A DNA stretch of 64,000 bases from Bradyrhizobium japonicum USDA 6. GTDB lineage: Bacteria; Pseudomonadota; Alphaproteobacteria; Rhizobiales; Xanthobacteraceae. Under the pieces are notes generated by a model. The model made no database searches. It was not told where the DNA came from and worked only from the letters and a program-made list of their open reading frames with translations. Positions 1-8,832 of this stretch are shown in pieces. Position 1 is the first letter of the stretch; every line of letters starts with the position of its first letter. The DNA lies in NCBI RefSeq assembly GCF_000284375.1, contig NC_017249.1:3450001-3514000 (forward strand). Reading direction: 5' to 3'. Position numbers and translations under genes: made by a program.

Positions 1-1
1 C

Positions 2-2254
2 CGCGCGCTGATCCTGAAAACCGCGGGCCTGTCTTTGATCGGCCTGGTCTCGATCGGACTGATCGCAGCTTGGCTGATGAGCTACAAGCGGAACTCCGAT
101 TTGATCGAGCAAAGCCTGCAGGCGGATAGCGAGTATGCAGCCGCCGGCGCACCACTTATCAAGCAGACGCTAATTGCCGATCATGATCTCGACAAGGTGC
201 TGCCGCTACTCTACCGGTTGCGCAACGCCCCGGCAGGGTACGGATCGCGCGCCCAGTCGGTGCCTCTGTCGGCTCGCTACGGGCTCAGTCAGCACGCCCG
301 GCTGCTGTCGCCCTCGAAGGCGGCCTATCATACGGCGCTTGAGCGCATGTTTCGGCCGCGCCTGCTGTATCGCCTCGAGGAGCAGCTCAATGCGCGCATC
401 AACGAACCTGCCTTCGTCTACGAGGCGCTCAAGGTCTACTTGATGGTCGGCGGCCTACAGTCGCCAGACCGCGAGCTGATCCGCTCCTGGATGCAACGTG
501 ACTGGGTGGACAACCTCTATCCTGGCGCCACCAACGCGGAAGGGCGGCGTCTGCTCGACGAGAATCTCGTGGCAATGTTCGACCTCGAGACCGAGCAGCA
601 GCCGCTGGTCGAACTCGACGGCCGGCTGATCAAGCAGGCCCAGAGCTCCTTGGCGCGCCTGAGCGTGTCGCAACGTGCCTACGAGTTTCTGAAATCGGAG
701 GCTCGCGCATCGACCGCTGGCGACTGGATCGCTAGCCGCCATGGCGGACCCGACATGGGTGTCGTGTTCGAAACCACGACGGGGCAGCCTTTGGACGCGG
801 TGCGGGTACCTGAGTTCTTCACGTATAACGGCTTCCATCAGAAGTTCGTCGCCCGGCTGTCCGGATTGTCTGAGCGGATGAAGAGGGAGCGATGGGTTTT
901 GGGTGACGCAGGCCAGCAGTCAGCCATCGACCAGCAGTACGACAATCTGGCCGGCGATCTGCTCAACATCTATTCGAACGATTTCGTGACGACCTGGCGA
1001 ACGGCGCTCGGGAGCCTGCGCCTGAAGAAGCTGCTCGCCGACAAGCCGAAATACGAGGTGCTGCGGGCGCTTTCGGCGCCGACCTCGCCGATGCGGCAAA
1101 TTCTGGAATCGGTGCGCGACGAGACGGTGCTGACCAAGGAACGGGCGAAGCCGGCGAACGCTTCGGCGCAAGCTGCCGCACCGGCGCCCGCACTCTTCAC
1201 GAACGCCCAGGATGGACCGCCTGGCGCGACGATCGAGGCACAGTTCAAACCTTACCACGCGGCGCTCGAAGGCGAGAGCACCCGCCGGCCGATCGACTCG
1301 ACGGTCGCAAACCTGAACGACATCGCGCAGAACCTGACGTTGATCATTGAGAATCCCCAACTGACAGCACAGGCCACGGCTGCGCTTCAGGCCCAGGTCG
1401 CAGCGCTCCGCAACAATGCCTCGCGCATGCCGCCGCCATTCTCCGACATGCTGCGCGCAGCAGCCGCGGAGTTCGAAGGCAGCATCGCGGCTTCAACCGC
1501 CGGGCAAATCCTGCAAACGTTGCGCGATCAGGTCACGCCGGTCTGCCAACAGACCGTGACCAACCGCTACCCGTTTGTCCGCAGCAGCGGCCAGGAAGTC
1601 CCGCTGGCGGATTTTGCCAAATTGTTCAGTCCGAATGGCGTTATGGACAAGTTCTTCACCCAGTACCTGGCACCTTATGCCGATACGTCGCGGTCGGACT
1701 GGGCTTGGCGCAAGGAGAGCCCCGTTGGTCGGTCGTTCTCGCCCGACACGCTCAAACAATTCCAGAATGCGGCTTATATCCGGGATGCGTTCTTCCAGAC
1801 GGGCGGCGGTGTGCCCGCCGTTTCTTTCGCGATCCGGCCTCCTGGGGCACCGGGCCCAGGCGTGACCGTTAAGACCGAGATCGGCGGCACCACGATTGCG
1901 AGTCCAACCATTCCCGGACCGGCCACGTCGTCCTTGTTCGGCGGTCCGCAACCGACGCCACCGCCACCGCCACAGAGCAACTCGCCAACGACCGTCCTAT
2001 GGCCGGGCCCGGCGCCCCGAACGGCAATCTCAGTTAGTAACGACACCGGCGCGCCATCCGTGCTTGAGCGCATTGGTCCCTGGTCGCTATTTCGGATGCT
2101 GGAGGCGGGCTCGTTGGTTGTGAAAGCGGAAACGGCCAGCGCGACTTTCATCGTCGCGGGGCGCGAGCTCAACTATCAAATTTCGACTGGGTCGTTGCGC
2201 AACCCGCTAAACCTGTCAGTGCTGCGCGAGTTTCGTTGCCCGACCGGGATATGA
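2..2254 (+). CDS. tssM: Type VI secretion inner-membrane protein TssM (IcmF family), C-terminal part
   Basis: The 5' end lies outside the window: the frame is open from base 2, so the TTG at 35 is not the true start. About 750 residues remain of a family usually 1,100-1,300 long. The first ~25 residues form a hydrophobic membrane segment, and the rest is the long periplasmic region ending in an IcmF C-terminal-type domain. A Pro-rich stretch (PTPPPPPQ) lies near 1951-1975 and is probably a linker. TssM joins TssL and TssJ in the envelope-spanning membrane complex of the T6SS. The next gene, tagF, overlaps it by an ATGA junction, and tagF, pppA and ppkA follow, so this is the end of a T6SS operon. 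The identity is supported mainly by length, topology and this context. Confidence 0.85.
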   Translation, partial: RALILKTAGLSLIGLVSIGLIAAWLMSYKRNSDLIEQSLQADSEYAAAGAPLIKQTLIADHDLDKVLPLLYRLRNAPAGYGSRAQSVPLSARYGLSQHARLLSPSKAAYHTALERMFRPRLLYRLEEQLNARINEPAFVYEALKVYLMVGGLQSPDRELIRSWMQRDWVDNLYPGATNAEGRRLLDENLVAMFDLETEQQPLVELDGRLIKQAQSSLARLSVSQRAYEFLKSEARASTAGDWIASRHGGPDMGVVFETTTGQPLDAVRVPEFFTYNGFHQKFVARLSGLSERMKRERWVLGDAGQQSAIDQQYDNLAGDLLNIYSNDFVTTWRTALGSLRLKKLLADKPKYEVLRALSAPTSPMRQILESVRDETVLTKERAKPANASAQAAAPAPALFTNAQDGPPGATIEAQFKPYHAALEGESTRRPIDSTVANLNDIAQNLTLIIENPQLTAQATAALQAQVAALRNNASRMPPPFSDMLRAAAAEFEGSIAASTAGQILQTLRDQVTPVCQQTVTNRYPFVRSSGQEVPLADFAKLFSPNGVMDKFFTQYLAPYADTSRSDWAWRKESPVGRSFSPDTLKQFQNAAYIRDAFFQTGGGVPAVSFAIRPPGAPGPGVTVKTEIGGTTIASPTIPGPATSSLFGGPQPTPPPPPQSNSPTTVLWPGPAPRTAISVSNDTGAPSVLERIGPWSLFRMLEAGSLVVKAETASATFIVAGRELNYQISTGSLRNPLNLSVLREFRCPTGI

Positions 2255-2952
2255 CCATGCGTTGCGGGCTATTCGGCAAGATCGGCGCCAAGCGCGATTT
2301 CATCGCAATCGCGACCCCGCGCAGCTTCCTGGAAGCCTGGGAGCCGTGGGTACAGGCAGCGCTGTCAGCAAGTCGCCACCAGCTTGGCCCAGGATGGCAG
2401 CAGGCTTTTCTGACCGCTCCGGTCTGGCGGTTTTGGCTCGGCGCCGCGATCTGCGGCACGACAGTGGCGGGGGCGATCATGCCCTCGCTCGACGGGGTGG
2501 GGCGATACTATCCCTTGACCCTGCATGCGGTGACCGGCGAGGCCGCCTCGCTGCCGCCGCCGAGCATTGATCCGCAGGACGAATGGTTCGGGCAAGTGGA
2601 AGCGTTCATGCTTTCGACCCTGGATCGTGCCGCAACCTTCGAGCAGATCTCCGATGCATTGGATCGGCTTGCGGTGCCACGACTGCAGGAAACCATCGCC
2701 GGCGGTCCGCCGATCACGTCGCTTGGTACTGCGACAACGGGAAGGGCTTCGGCGGTCGACGCCTTCGCGGGGTCGTTTGCAACACTTTGCGCCGCCAACC
2801 CACAGGTCTACGCCGCAGCTAGCTTCTGGTGGACCGCCGGAGGGGAAGGCTTTCCGCCAATGGCGCTGAGTTGCCGCGGATTACCAGATCCGTTTCACTA
2901 CATCACGCTGCTGACCGGTGATCTCGGCCACGCGGCATCCGGGAATGGATGA
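2251..2952 (+). CDS. tagF: Type VI secretion-associated protein TagF
   Basis: A 233-residue cytosolic protein of the TagF (DUF2094) family. Its N-terminus (CGLFGKIGAKRDFIA) matches the family opening G-x-FGK-x-P-x-x-R-DF, and the core has the characteristic FWLG...G-x-x-MPS-x-D-x-VGRYYPL arrangement near residues 55-85. TagF is known as a post-translational repressor of T6SS assembly, working beside or through the PpkA/PppA switch. I chose ATG 2251, which overlaps the tssM stop as ATGA; TTG at 2236 would need a longer overlap, and ATG 2257 is also possible. The phosphatase gene starts 6 bases after the stop, so the genes are probably translationally coupled. Confidence 0.9.
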   Translation: MTMRCGLFGKIGAKRDFIAIATPRSFLEAWEPWVQAALSASRHQLGPGWQQAFLTAPVWRFWLGAAICGTTVAGAIMPSLDGVGRYYPLTLHAVTGEAASLPPPSIDPQDEWFGQVEAFMLSTLDRAATFEQISDALDRLAVPRLQETIAGGPPITSLGTATTGRASAVDAFAGSFATLCAANPQVYAAASFWWTAGGEGFPPMALSCRGLPDPFHYITLLTGDLGHAASGNG

Positions 2953-2958
2953 CACGCG

Positions 2959-3735
2959 ATGGTGCATATTCCATCCTTGTTCGATGTTGGTAGCGTTACC
3001 CATGCCGGACGGGTGCGGGAGCGGAACGAGGATTCATGTCTGGTACGAACCGACGTCGGCCTTTGGGCGGTCGCCGACGGTATGGGTGGTCACGAGGCCG
3101 GCGATCTCGCCAGTCGCATTGTAGTGCAGTCGCTTGACGCGATCGGCACGCCAGAATCAGCCGCAGACCTGCTGGCGGAGTGCGAGGAGCGGCTGTTCAG
3201 CGCAAACCAGCAGATACTTGCGCTAAGTCATGAACGACAGGGTGCCACCGTCGGGACCACGGCGGCGGTTCTGCTCGTTCGCGATAGCTACTATGCCTGC
3301 ATATGGGCGGGTGACAGCCGGGTCTACCTGATCAGTCGTGGCGCAATTAGCCAAGTGTCGCATGATCACAGTGAACTGGAGGAACTGATCGCCGAAGGTG
3401 CGCTGTCGCGCGAAGACGTGAATGATTGGCCGAGCAATGCCATTACTCGTGCCGTCGGTGTCGCCGATGATCCGGAATTTGAGGTGGTGACTGGCCCGGC
3501 CGAGCCGGAGGATATCTTCGTGATCTGCAGCGATGGCCTGACCAGGCACGTGCAAGACGACGAGATCCTGCAGCACGCAGCTACGCGACGCGCCCAGGCG
3601 GCTTGCGATGACATGCTCGCGCTGGCTCTTGATCGTGGCGGACTTGACAACGTGACGATTGTGATCGTGCGACTGCTGACGCCACGATCTCAGGAGGCGA
3701 CAAGATCTCCACTCAATCGGGAGCCGCAACCATGA
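2959..3735 (+). CDS. pppA: PP2C-type serine/threonine phosphatase of the T6SS threonine-phosphorylation pathway
   Basis: A 258-residue metal-dependent PP2C phosphatase with the family motifs in order: RNED at about residues 22-25, ADGMGGHE at 39-46, GTT near 95, WAGDSR near 115, CSDGLT near 191 and LDNVTIV near the C-terminus. These Asp residues coordinate the two metal ions. No signal peptide or membrane segment is seen, so it is cytosolic. In T6SS clusters PppA reverses PpkA phosphorylation of the FHA protein and so turns secretion down; no FHA gene is in this window. Its stop overlaps the ppkA start as ATGA, giving a linked phosphatase-kinase pair. Confidence 0.92.
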   Translation: MVHIPSLFDVGSVTHAGRVRERNEDSCLVRTDVGLWAVADGMGGHEAGDLASRIVVQSLDAIGTPESAADLLAECEERLFSANQQILALSHERQGATVGTTAAVLLVRDSYYACIWAGDSRVYLISRGAISQVSHDHSELEELIAEGALSREDVNDWPSNAITRAVGVADDPEFEVVTGPAEPEDIFVICSDGLTRHVQDDEILQHAATRRAQAACDDMLALALDRGGLDNVTIVIVRLLTPRSQEATRSPLNREPQP

Positions 3736-5540
3736 CCCCGAACGATCCGTTCCGATCGTCCTATCACGGCGTGCCGCCCGGCACACGTCTCAACGGCATT
3801 TACGAGATCGAAGCGGTGATCGGCGCGGGCGGCATGGGGGAGGTCTACAAATGCCGTGAGATCCAGACTGGATCGCCTGTTGCGGTGAAAATGCTGCTGC
3901 CCGACATGGTTGATAACGAGGCGGCGCTCGCGCTGTTCCGTCGAGAGGCCGCGGCACTCCACAATCTTCCGCATGACGCGATCGTTCGCTACTTCCTGTT
4001 TACCGTGGAGCCGGTGCTGCAGCGACCTTATCTCGCGATGGAATTCGTGAATGGCCGCTCGCTCTCGAACATGCTCGATGATGGGCCGTTGACCTTCGAG
4101 GCGCTGATCAGGCTGATGCAGCGAGTCGCATCGGGACTGGAAGCCGCCCATGAGCACGGCATCATCCATCGTGACGTTTCTCCGGACAACATCATCGTTC
4201 CGCTCGACGACGTCAGGCGGGCCAAGATCATCGACTTCGGCATCGCGCGGTCGACCCAGATGGGTGACAAGACCATCATCGGCTCGGGCTTCGCCGGCAA
4301 GGACAATTACGCATCGCCGGAACAGGTTGGGTTGTACGGCAATGACGTGACTGCGAAATCCGATGTCTACAGCTTCGGTCTTGTGCTGTTCCATGCGCTG
4401 ACCGGACAGAAACTCGACATGGGCGGCAGCCAGTTTCAACTGGTGGAGAAGCGCCGGCGTGTGCCCGATCTCGGTGCGGTTGATATGCGGATCCGGCCTT
4501 TGCTGGAGCGGATGCTGCAGCCTGATCCGGCATTGCGCCCGACCATGGGGGAGGTCGCCAGCTGGACGCCAACCGGTTCGGCCCAGACACCGGCCGCGCC
4601 GTTATATGGCTTCGATCCGCTACGGCGGCCGGAAAGCGCGGCGCCGGCGTCGCAGGATAGGATGCCGTCGACCGCGCGGAGCGCGCGCGGCCTCTGGCTG
4701 GGGGCGGGCGTGGCGGCGTTGTTGCTGCTGGTCGGCGGTGGCGGATATGCCTTCTACAAGCTGGTCTGGTCAGCGCCCGGCACCGCGACCTTGCCGCCAC
4801 CTCCGAAACTCGCCGGAACAATGGTGCCGCCGAAGGTCGAGCCCGCTGGACCACAGTCCGGACGCCAAGAGACAGAGAAGTTGTCCGCGCAGCCGACGGC
4901 AACGCCGTCTCCGGCACTCGATGGGCCGGGGCGAGCTGAGCGCATCCGCAAATACGTGGCCCAATATTCTGGCGGTGACTGCTTCTTTGTCTTGCCGATT
5001 GCTGTGAGCCCAAATGCGGCCGTCATCGAAGGGTTCGGTTCCTCGACCGCCCCATTCGACACTTTCGACAAAGCATTTCGGCGTGAGCAGGGTTTCGAAG
5101 CTTCGGTCGGCGTCAGGCAAGTGACCCAGGCGCAATGCCCAGCCGTCAAGTTCTTGAGTCAGGTCGGGAGCGATCAGGCGCGAATGCCACGCATCACCCT
5201 GTCAGCGACAGAGCTGAAGGGCGGTGAAACCCTCAATGGGACCATTGAGAACTTTGCCAACCGCGTGGTGGAACTGCTCATGGTGTCGGATCGCGGCGAA
5301 GTCCAGAGCCTCTCATACCTTCTGAAGCCGGGCATCGACTCACTTTCGTTTACGCTCCCGACAGCGCGCGCGAGCGGTCCGCAACTGCTGTTGGTCGTGG
5401 CGGTTCCGCAGGTTCTGGACTCATTGCGCCAGCCGAGGCCGATGGCTGCCGACACGTTCTTTCTGCAGGCACTAAGCGAGGCTCAGCGCAACAAGGTGAC
5501 CGTCATCGCGGCCGCGCGCTACGTGCTGCTCACCAATTGA
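3732..5540 (+). CDS. ppkA: T6SS-associated membrane serine/threonine kinase PpkA
   Basis: A 602-residue Hanks-type kinase. The glycine loop is GAGGMGEVY at 31-39, with Lys53 in AVK, HRD at 146-148, DFG at 168-170 and SPE in place of APE at 195-197. All catalytic residues are present, so it should be active. An Ala/Pro linker leads to one transmembrane helix at about 320-344, then a ~250-residue extracytoplasmic region with no recognised domain, presumably the sensor. In the known threonine-phosphorylation pathway, PpkA dimerises on an envelope signal and phosphorylates the FHA protein to start T6SS assembly. The gene follows pppA with a 4-base overlap and closes the operon; the next gene is convergent. 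Confidence 0.92.
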   Translation: MTPNDPFRSSYHGVPPGTRLNGIYEIEAVIGAGGMGEVYKCREIQTGSPVAVKMLLPDMVDNEAALALFRREAAALHNLPHDAIVRYFLFTVEPVLQRPYLAMEFVNGRSLSNMLDDGPLTFEALIRLMQRVASGLEAAHEHGIIHRDVSPDNIIVPLDDVRRAKIIDFGIARSTQMGDKTIIGSGFAGKDNYASPEQVGLYGNDVTAKSDVYSFGLVLFHALTGQKLDMGGSQFQLVEKRRRVPDLGAVDMRIRPLLERMLQPDPALRPTMGEVASWTPTGSAQTPAAPLYGFDPLRRPESAAPASQDRMPSTARSARGLWLGAGVAALLLLVGGGGYAFYKLVWSAPGTATLPPPPKLAGTMVPPKVEPAGPQSGRQETEKLSAQPTATPSPALDGPGRAERIRKYVAQYSGGDCFFVLPIAVSPNAAVIEGFGSSTAPFDTFDKAFRREQGFEASVGVRQVTQAQCPAVKFLSQVGSDQARMPRITLSATELKGGETLNGTIENFANRVVELLMVSDRGEVQSLSYLLKPGIDSLSFTLPTARASGPQLLLVVAVPQVLDSLRQPRPMAADTFFLQALSEAQRNKVTVIAAARYVLLTN

Positions 5541-5549
5541 CCGGCACGT

Positions 5550-6608
5550 TCAGAATGTTCCGATCACCAGGATTTTCAGGTCGGCATCCGGCTTGAAGTC
5601 GCTTGCCGTATATTCAAGCATGTTTCCGGCAGCAGGCGATGCCTTTAGCCGCCCAGGACAGAAGCTCACCAAACGGTCGCTGCCGCCTGGGTCGATTGTC
5701 AGTTTGAATGAGCGGATCGGCCCGGCCCAATTCGCGCCGGTCTTGAGCACATACGATATGCGCCGCTCCTGCAGCTTCGCGCTGTTGGTCTGGTTACTGC
5801 CCGCGCGCTTGTCGAGTTCGGCGAGGAACGTATCCTGGACGCAGTATTCTTTCCGGTAACGGGCGACTTCCTGAGCGAGTGCGCCGCTGCGGCGCAGGCT
5901 CGAGCGCAGGATGGTGTCGGGACTGGAGCCGACGCTCGGCCGGTACTGGTGTTCGACCAAGACGGTGCGCGTGGGCGGAAACACCTGCTGGCGCACAGCC
6001 GAGGTCTTGACAACCCAACCCGGCGCATACTGCTGCCGACCGTTGTCGCTCATTCCGGCAGGTATCAGAAGTCCGTCGTCCACGAGCCGGGCCCGCGTCG
6101 CCTCGGGCAGGTCGTTCACCCGGATCTCGCGGCTACCAATCGGCAGCAGCGGCAACTTGAGTTCGCGGAGCAGGGCACTGACATCCCTGTTGCCGACCAT
6201 GGCGCGCTGATCGACGGTCAGCGGCGCCGGGCTGCTATCCACCTTGGTCTCGAAGTCGACGAAGTTGATCGGATCATTTGACGGCAGTGCGATGTTCTCA
6301 GCCTCCGACAGGTCGATGTCGGGCAGCGGGAAGGCAACGGTAAGTGTGACCGGCTTGGCGGTGACGTTGGCGAATTGGTAGCGAACGCTAACCCTGTCGA
6401 GTGCGATACGAAGGTTCTCGCTCTCCATGGCCACGTCATTGGTGCGCACGAACTGGAGCCCGCCGATCGACAATTCCGCAGCCGAGTCGTTGGCGCGTGC
6501 CGGCCAGCCCGTCGCGGCCAGCAGCGCGACCATCAAGGCCCATATCCAGAACGATGGTCGGGCGGAGGGGCCATGCGGCAAGCTAGTATCGATGCGGCGT
6601 CGCAGCAT
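5550..6608 (-). CDS. Exported DUF4424-family protein
   Basis: The frame is open to 6692, but ATG at 6608 is preferred: it avoids overlap with the upstream small gene and leaves an N-terminus with a positively charged start, a hydrophobic stretch (ALMVALLAATGWPARA) and a probable signal-peptidase site before NDSAAEL. The mature protein begins with the DUF4424 pattern: a short Ser-Ala-Glu-Leu segment, a Gly-Gly-Leu turn, then VRYQFAN and a FPLPDIDL beta segment. DUF4424 proteins are exported, probably beta-rich, and of unknown function. The gene is convergent with ppkA and only 9 bases from it. A link to the T6SS is suggested only by position. Confidence 0.75.
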   Translation of the reverse strand: MLRRRIDTSLPHGPSARPSFWIWALMVALLAATGWPARANDSAAELSIGGLQFVRTNDVAMESENLRIALDRVSVRYQFANVTAKPVTLTVAFPLPDIDLSEAENIALPSNDPINFVDFETKVDSSPAPLTVDQRAMVGNRDVSALLRELKLPLLPIGSREIRVNDLPEATRARLVDDGLLIPAGMSDNGRQQYAPGWVVKTSAVRQQVFPPTRTVLVEHQYRPSVGSSPDTILRSSLRRSGALAQEVARYRKEYCVQDTFLAELDKRAGSNQTNSAKLQERRISYVLKTGANWAGPIRSFKLTIDPGGSDRLVSFCPGRLKASPAAGNMLEYTASDFKPDADLKILVIGTF

Positions 6609-6631
6609 ATGCTGGTTCCATCCGATGCGGG

Positions 6632-6922
6632 TCAATCGATCGGCTGATAAAGATCGCCCCACTCGGACTTCCAGACCCCGTCTGGATCGCACACTACGAG
6701 TGCGAGCTTTACGTCGTTTGCCAGTCGGATCGCGCCGCGAAAAGCATCCTGAGCCGGCAACTGCGCGCTGACCTGGTCGGTGGTCAGCCGTCCCCCGCTC
6801 GCGGCGGCCGGCAGCACGATCGATCCGGAGATGCCGTCATTGTCGCGTTTCAGGACAAGCGTGATCGCGTCGGGCTGGACTTCGCTCACCTGCTCAAATC
6901 TATTCCGGGCCATGTTTTGCAC
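6632..6922 (-). CDS. Small hypothetical protein upstream of the DUF4424 gene
   Basis: An open frame of 96 codons starting with GTG at 6922, or ATG at 6913. It encodes a small soluble protein with alternating hydrophobic/polar stretches that look beta-rich and a single Cys-Asp-Pro-Asp motif late in the chain. No signal peptide or known domain is visible. It ends 23 bases before the preferred start of the DUF4424 gene on the same strand, so the two may be co-transcribed. No strong ribosome-binding site is seen before either start. It could also be the C-terminal remnant of a larger protein. Confidence 0.45.
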   Translation of the reverse strand: MQNMARNRFEQVSEVQPDAITLVLKRDNDGISGSIVLPAAASGGRLTTDQVSAQLPAQDAFRGAIRLANDVKLALVVCDPDGVWKSEWGDLYQPID

Positions 6923-7071
6923 CGCAAGCTGAAGACATTTCGGACTATCACCGTCCAGTGATAGATTGAACGTGATTGAGATTGCTCACCACTAATTGAC
7001 GCGCCGCATCAACGGCATCTCGGATTAGTCGATCCGACGCGGCGATCGGTTCGGGGTACATTGAGGCGAAC

Positions 7072-8796
7072 ATGCTTCGTCCAAATCATTGGATCTTGGT
7101 CTTCATCGTTGGCGTTGGCATTCTTGGAACCAAGGCGTACGCCGACGATACCGTTGTACGCAGCTTTGCCGGCGGTTCGGCTGCTTCCATGGTCGGCATC
7201 GTCCCGGCCAGCGAGGACGTGGAACTCGCGGGACCGCAAGCACTCAGCGCCGACGGGCAGGGCAACCTGTTTGTGCTCGATCAGATCAACGGTCGCATCC
7301 TCCAATTTGATCCGAAACAGCCAAGCTCAGATCCTGACGTCCTCAAGATGCCGAAGGACGTGCAGCCGACCGATCTCGTGGTCCACAACGACGACATTAT
7401 GGTCTGGGACGGCGGCGTACGGACGCTGAAGGCGGCGCCGGGGCAATCCACGCGCGGTCTCGGCGGTGATGTGATCCAGCTTGAAGAGGTATCGAGCCGC
7501 GGCGCGGATGATCAGGTCGCCGTCTCCGCTTTTGCCCAGATGGGATCACAGGCGCCCGGCAGCGCGGCCGACCTGCTCGACCAGAATACCCGCGCGGCGA
7601 TCGTCAGGACGACGCGGCAGCCCGACCGGCAATATGTGGCTTCTCGAAGCAAGGGCTCGGTGATCGCCGACATCATTCCGGACAAGGGCAATGCCAGCGT
7701 ACGGGTCGAAATCCAGACCATGGTCACCAACGAGACGATCGGCCAGCTCGGCCTGCGGGTGCGCAACCAGCTCGGCACGGTGGAGTTTCTCGAGATCGAC
7801 AACAGTGACCGCTTCTACGTCCTGGCCGAGGACGTTCCGCCATCGGGAAAGAACGCCTCCACGTTCGTGGCACGCTATGCCGCGAACGGGCGTCTCGAAG
7901 GAATCTATGAGCTTCCTTTGGAAAACACGCCGCTGACCCGGCGGTTCGTAACGGTTTCGGGCGATGGCGATGTCTATTTCCTGCGGACCAAACCGGACGG
8001 TATTGAAGTGGTCGGCGTGGGCTTCAGGCCTCTGACCAACGCTTCGATTATCGACGTGCGGCCGTCGCGAACGGCAGCCGCGCCGGCATCGCAATCCGGC
8101 GTCAAATTCGACGCGTCGGCCGCCGTGAGACCGTCCAATCGCCAGCAGGCGATCGAGACAGCGTTTGCGTTCGAGGGCATCCAGTGGAAGCTGACGCAGG
8201 CGAATTACGGCAACGATCCCGACAGCCAATGCAGCGGCTTCAGCCGTGTTCGTAGGCCGTGGTATCTGCAGGGAAAGATGAACCAGGAGGTCCGCGGCGT
8301 ACCCTATTGCTGGGGCTGCCATGGTTCGCTCGCGAACTTCCGGCAGCGGATCGAGAACGGAACGCTGGCTGGCAATGTGTGCACTCGCAATGCGCCACGG
8401 CCGGATGTGGCTGGCGTCGATTGTTCGGCATTCGTCAGCGCCGCGTGGGGGCTCTCCGTCCACTACACGACTGCCGCTATTCCCGCGATCGCAGCGCCCG
8501 TGGCAAATCCCTGGGACCTGAGGCCCGGCGATGCGCTGAACAAGCCGGGCTCGCACGTGATGTTGTTCCTGCGGTTCACGCCTGATCGCAAGGCCGAGGT
8601 GATGGAATCCTCGACCGGTGGCTGCAACGGCCGCGTCTGCCGCAACGTCTACCCGTTGGCGAGCCTGCTTTCGCGCGGCTACGTTCCGGTCCGCTTTCGA
8701 GCCTTCGCGGACGATCAGACGGCAGTTTCAGCGAGCGCCTATCAGGAGACCGAACAATCGCCGGCGGGCCGCAAAACGGCAAGTAAAAGGCGCTGA
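7072..8796 (+). CDS. Exported beta-propeller protein with C-terminal NlpC/P60-like cysteine hydrolase domain
   Basis: A 574-residue protein with a signal peptide (hydrophobic segment then AYA before DDTVV, about residue 26). Residues ~40-330 carry repeated short strands such as GNLFVLDQINGRILQFD, the pattern of NHL/SMP-type beta-propeller blades. The C-terminal ~130 residues resemble an NlpC/P60-like fold: VDCSAF with Cys451, a conserved aromatic/helix region, then GSHVMLF with His495 and a nearby Glu (VMESS). Six or more cysteines between ~390 and 450 suggest disulfides. Enzymes of this fold hydrolyse peptide or amide bonds in peptidoglycan; the substrate here is unknown. It lies between the T6SS genes and a caspase-like gene on the same strand. 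An envelope peptidoglycan enzyme or a T6SS-linked effector are both possible. Confidence 0.6.
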   Translation: MLRPNHWILVFIVGVGILGTKAYADDTVVRSFAGGSAASMVGIVPASEDVELAGPQALSADGQGNLFVLDQINGRILQFDPKQPSSDPDVLKMPKDVQPTDLVVHNDDIMVWDGGVRTLKAAPGQSTRGLGGDVIQLEEVSSRGADDQVAVSAFAQMGSQAPGSAADLLDQNTRAAIVRTTRQPDRQYVASRSKGSVIADIIPDKGNASVRVEIQTMVTNETIGQLGLRVRNQLGTVEFLEIDNSDRFYVLAEDVPPSGKNASTFVARYAANGRLEGIYELPLENTPLTRRFVTVSGDGDVYFLRTKPDGIEVVGVGFRPLTNASIIDVRPSRTAAAPASQSGVKFDASAAVRPSNRQQAIETAFAFEGIQWKLTQANYGNDPDSQCSGFSRVRRPWYLQGKMNQEVRGVPYCWGCHGSLANFRQRIENGTLAGNVCTRNAPRPDVAGVDCSAFVSAAWGLSVHYTTAAIPAIAAPVANPWDLRPGDALNKPGSHVMLFLRFTPDRKAEVMESSTGGCNGRVCRNVYPLASLLSRGYVPVRFRAFADDQTAVSASAYQETEQSPAGRKTASKRR

Positions 8797-8832
8797 ACCC
8801 AGTGTGTCGCCAGAGCTACAAAATGGGTAGGC

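Noticed and set aside
2236..2250. TTG 2236 as the start of tagF
   Set aside because: ATG 2251 forms the usual ATGA overlap and starts just before the family's N-terminal motif.
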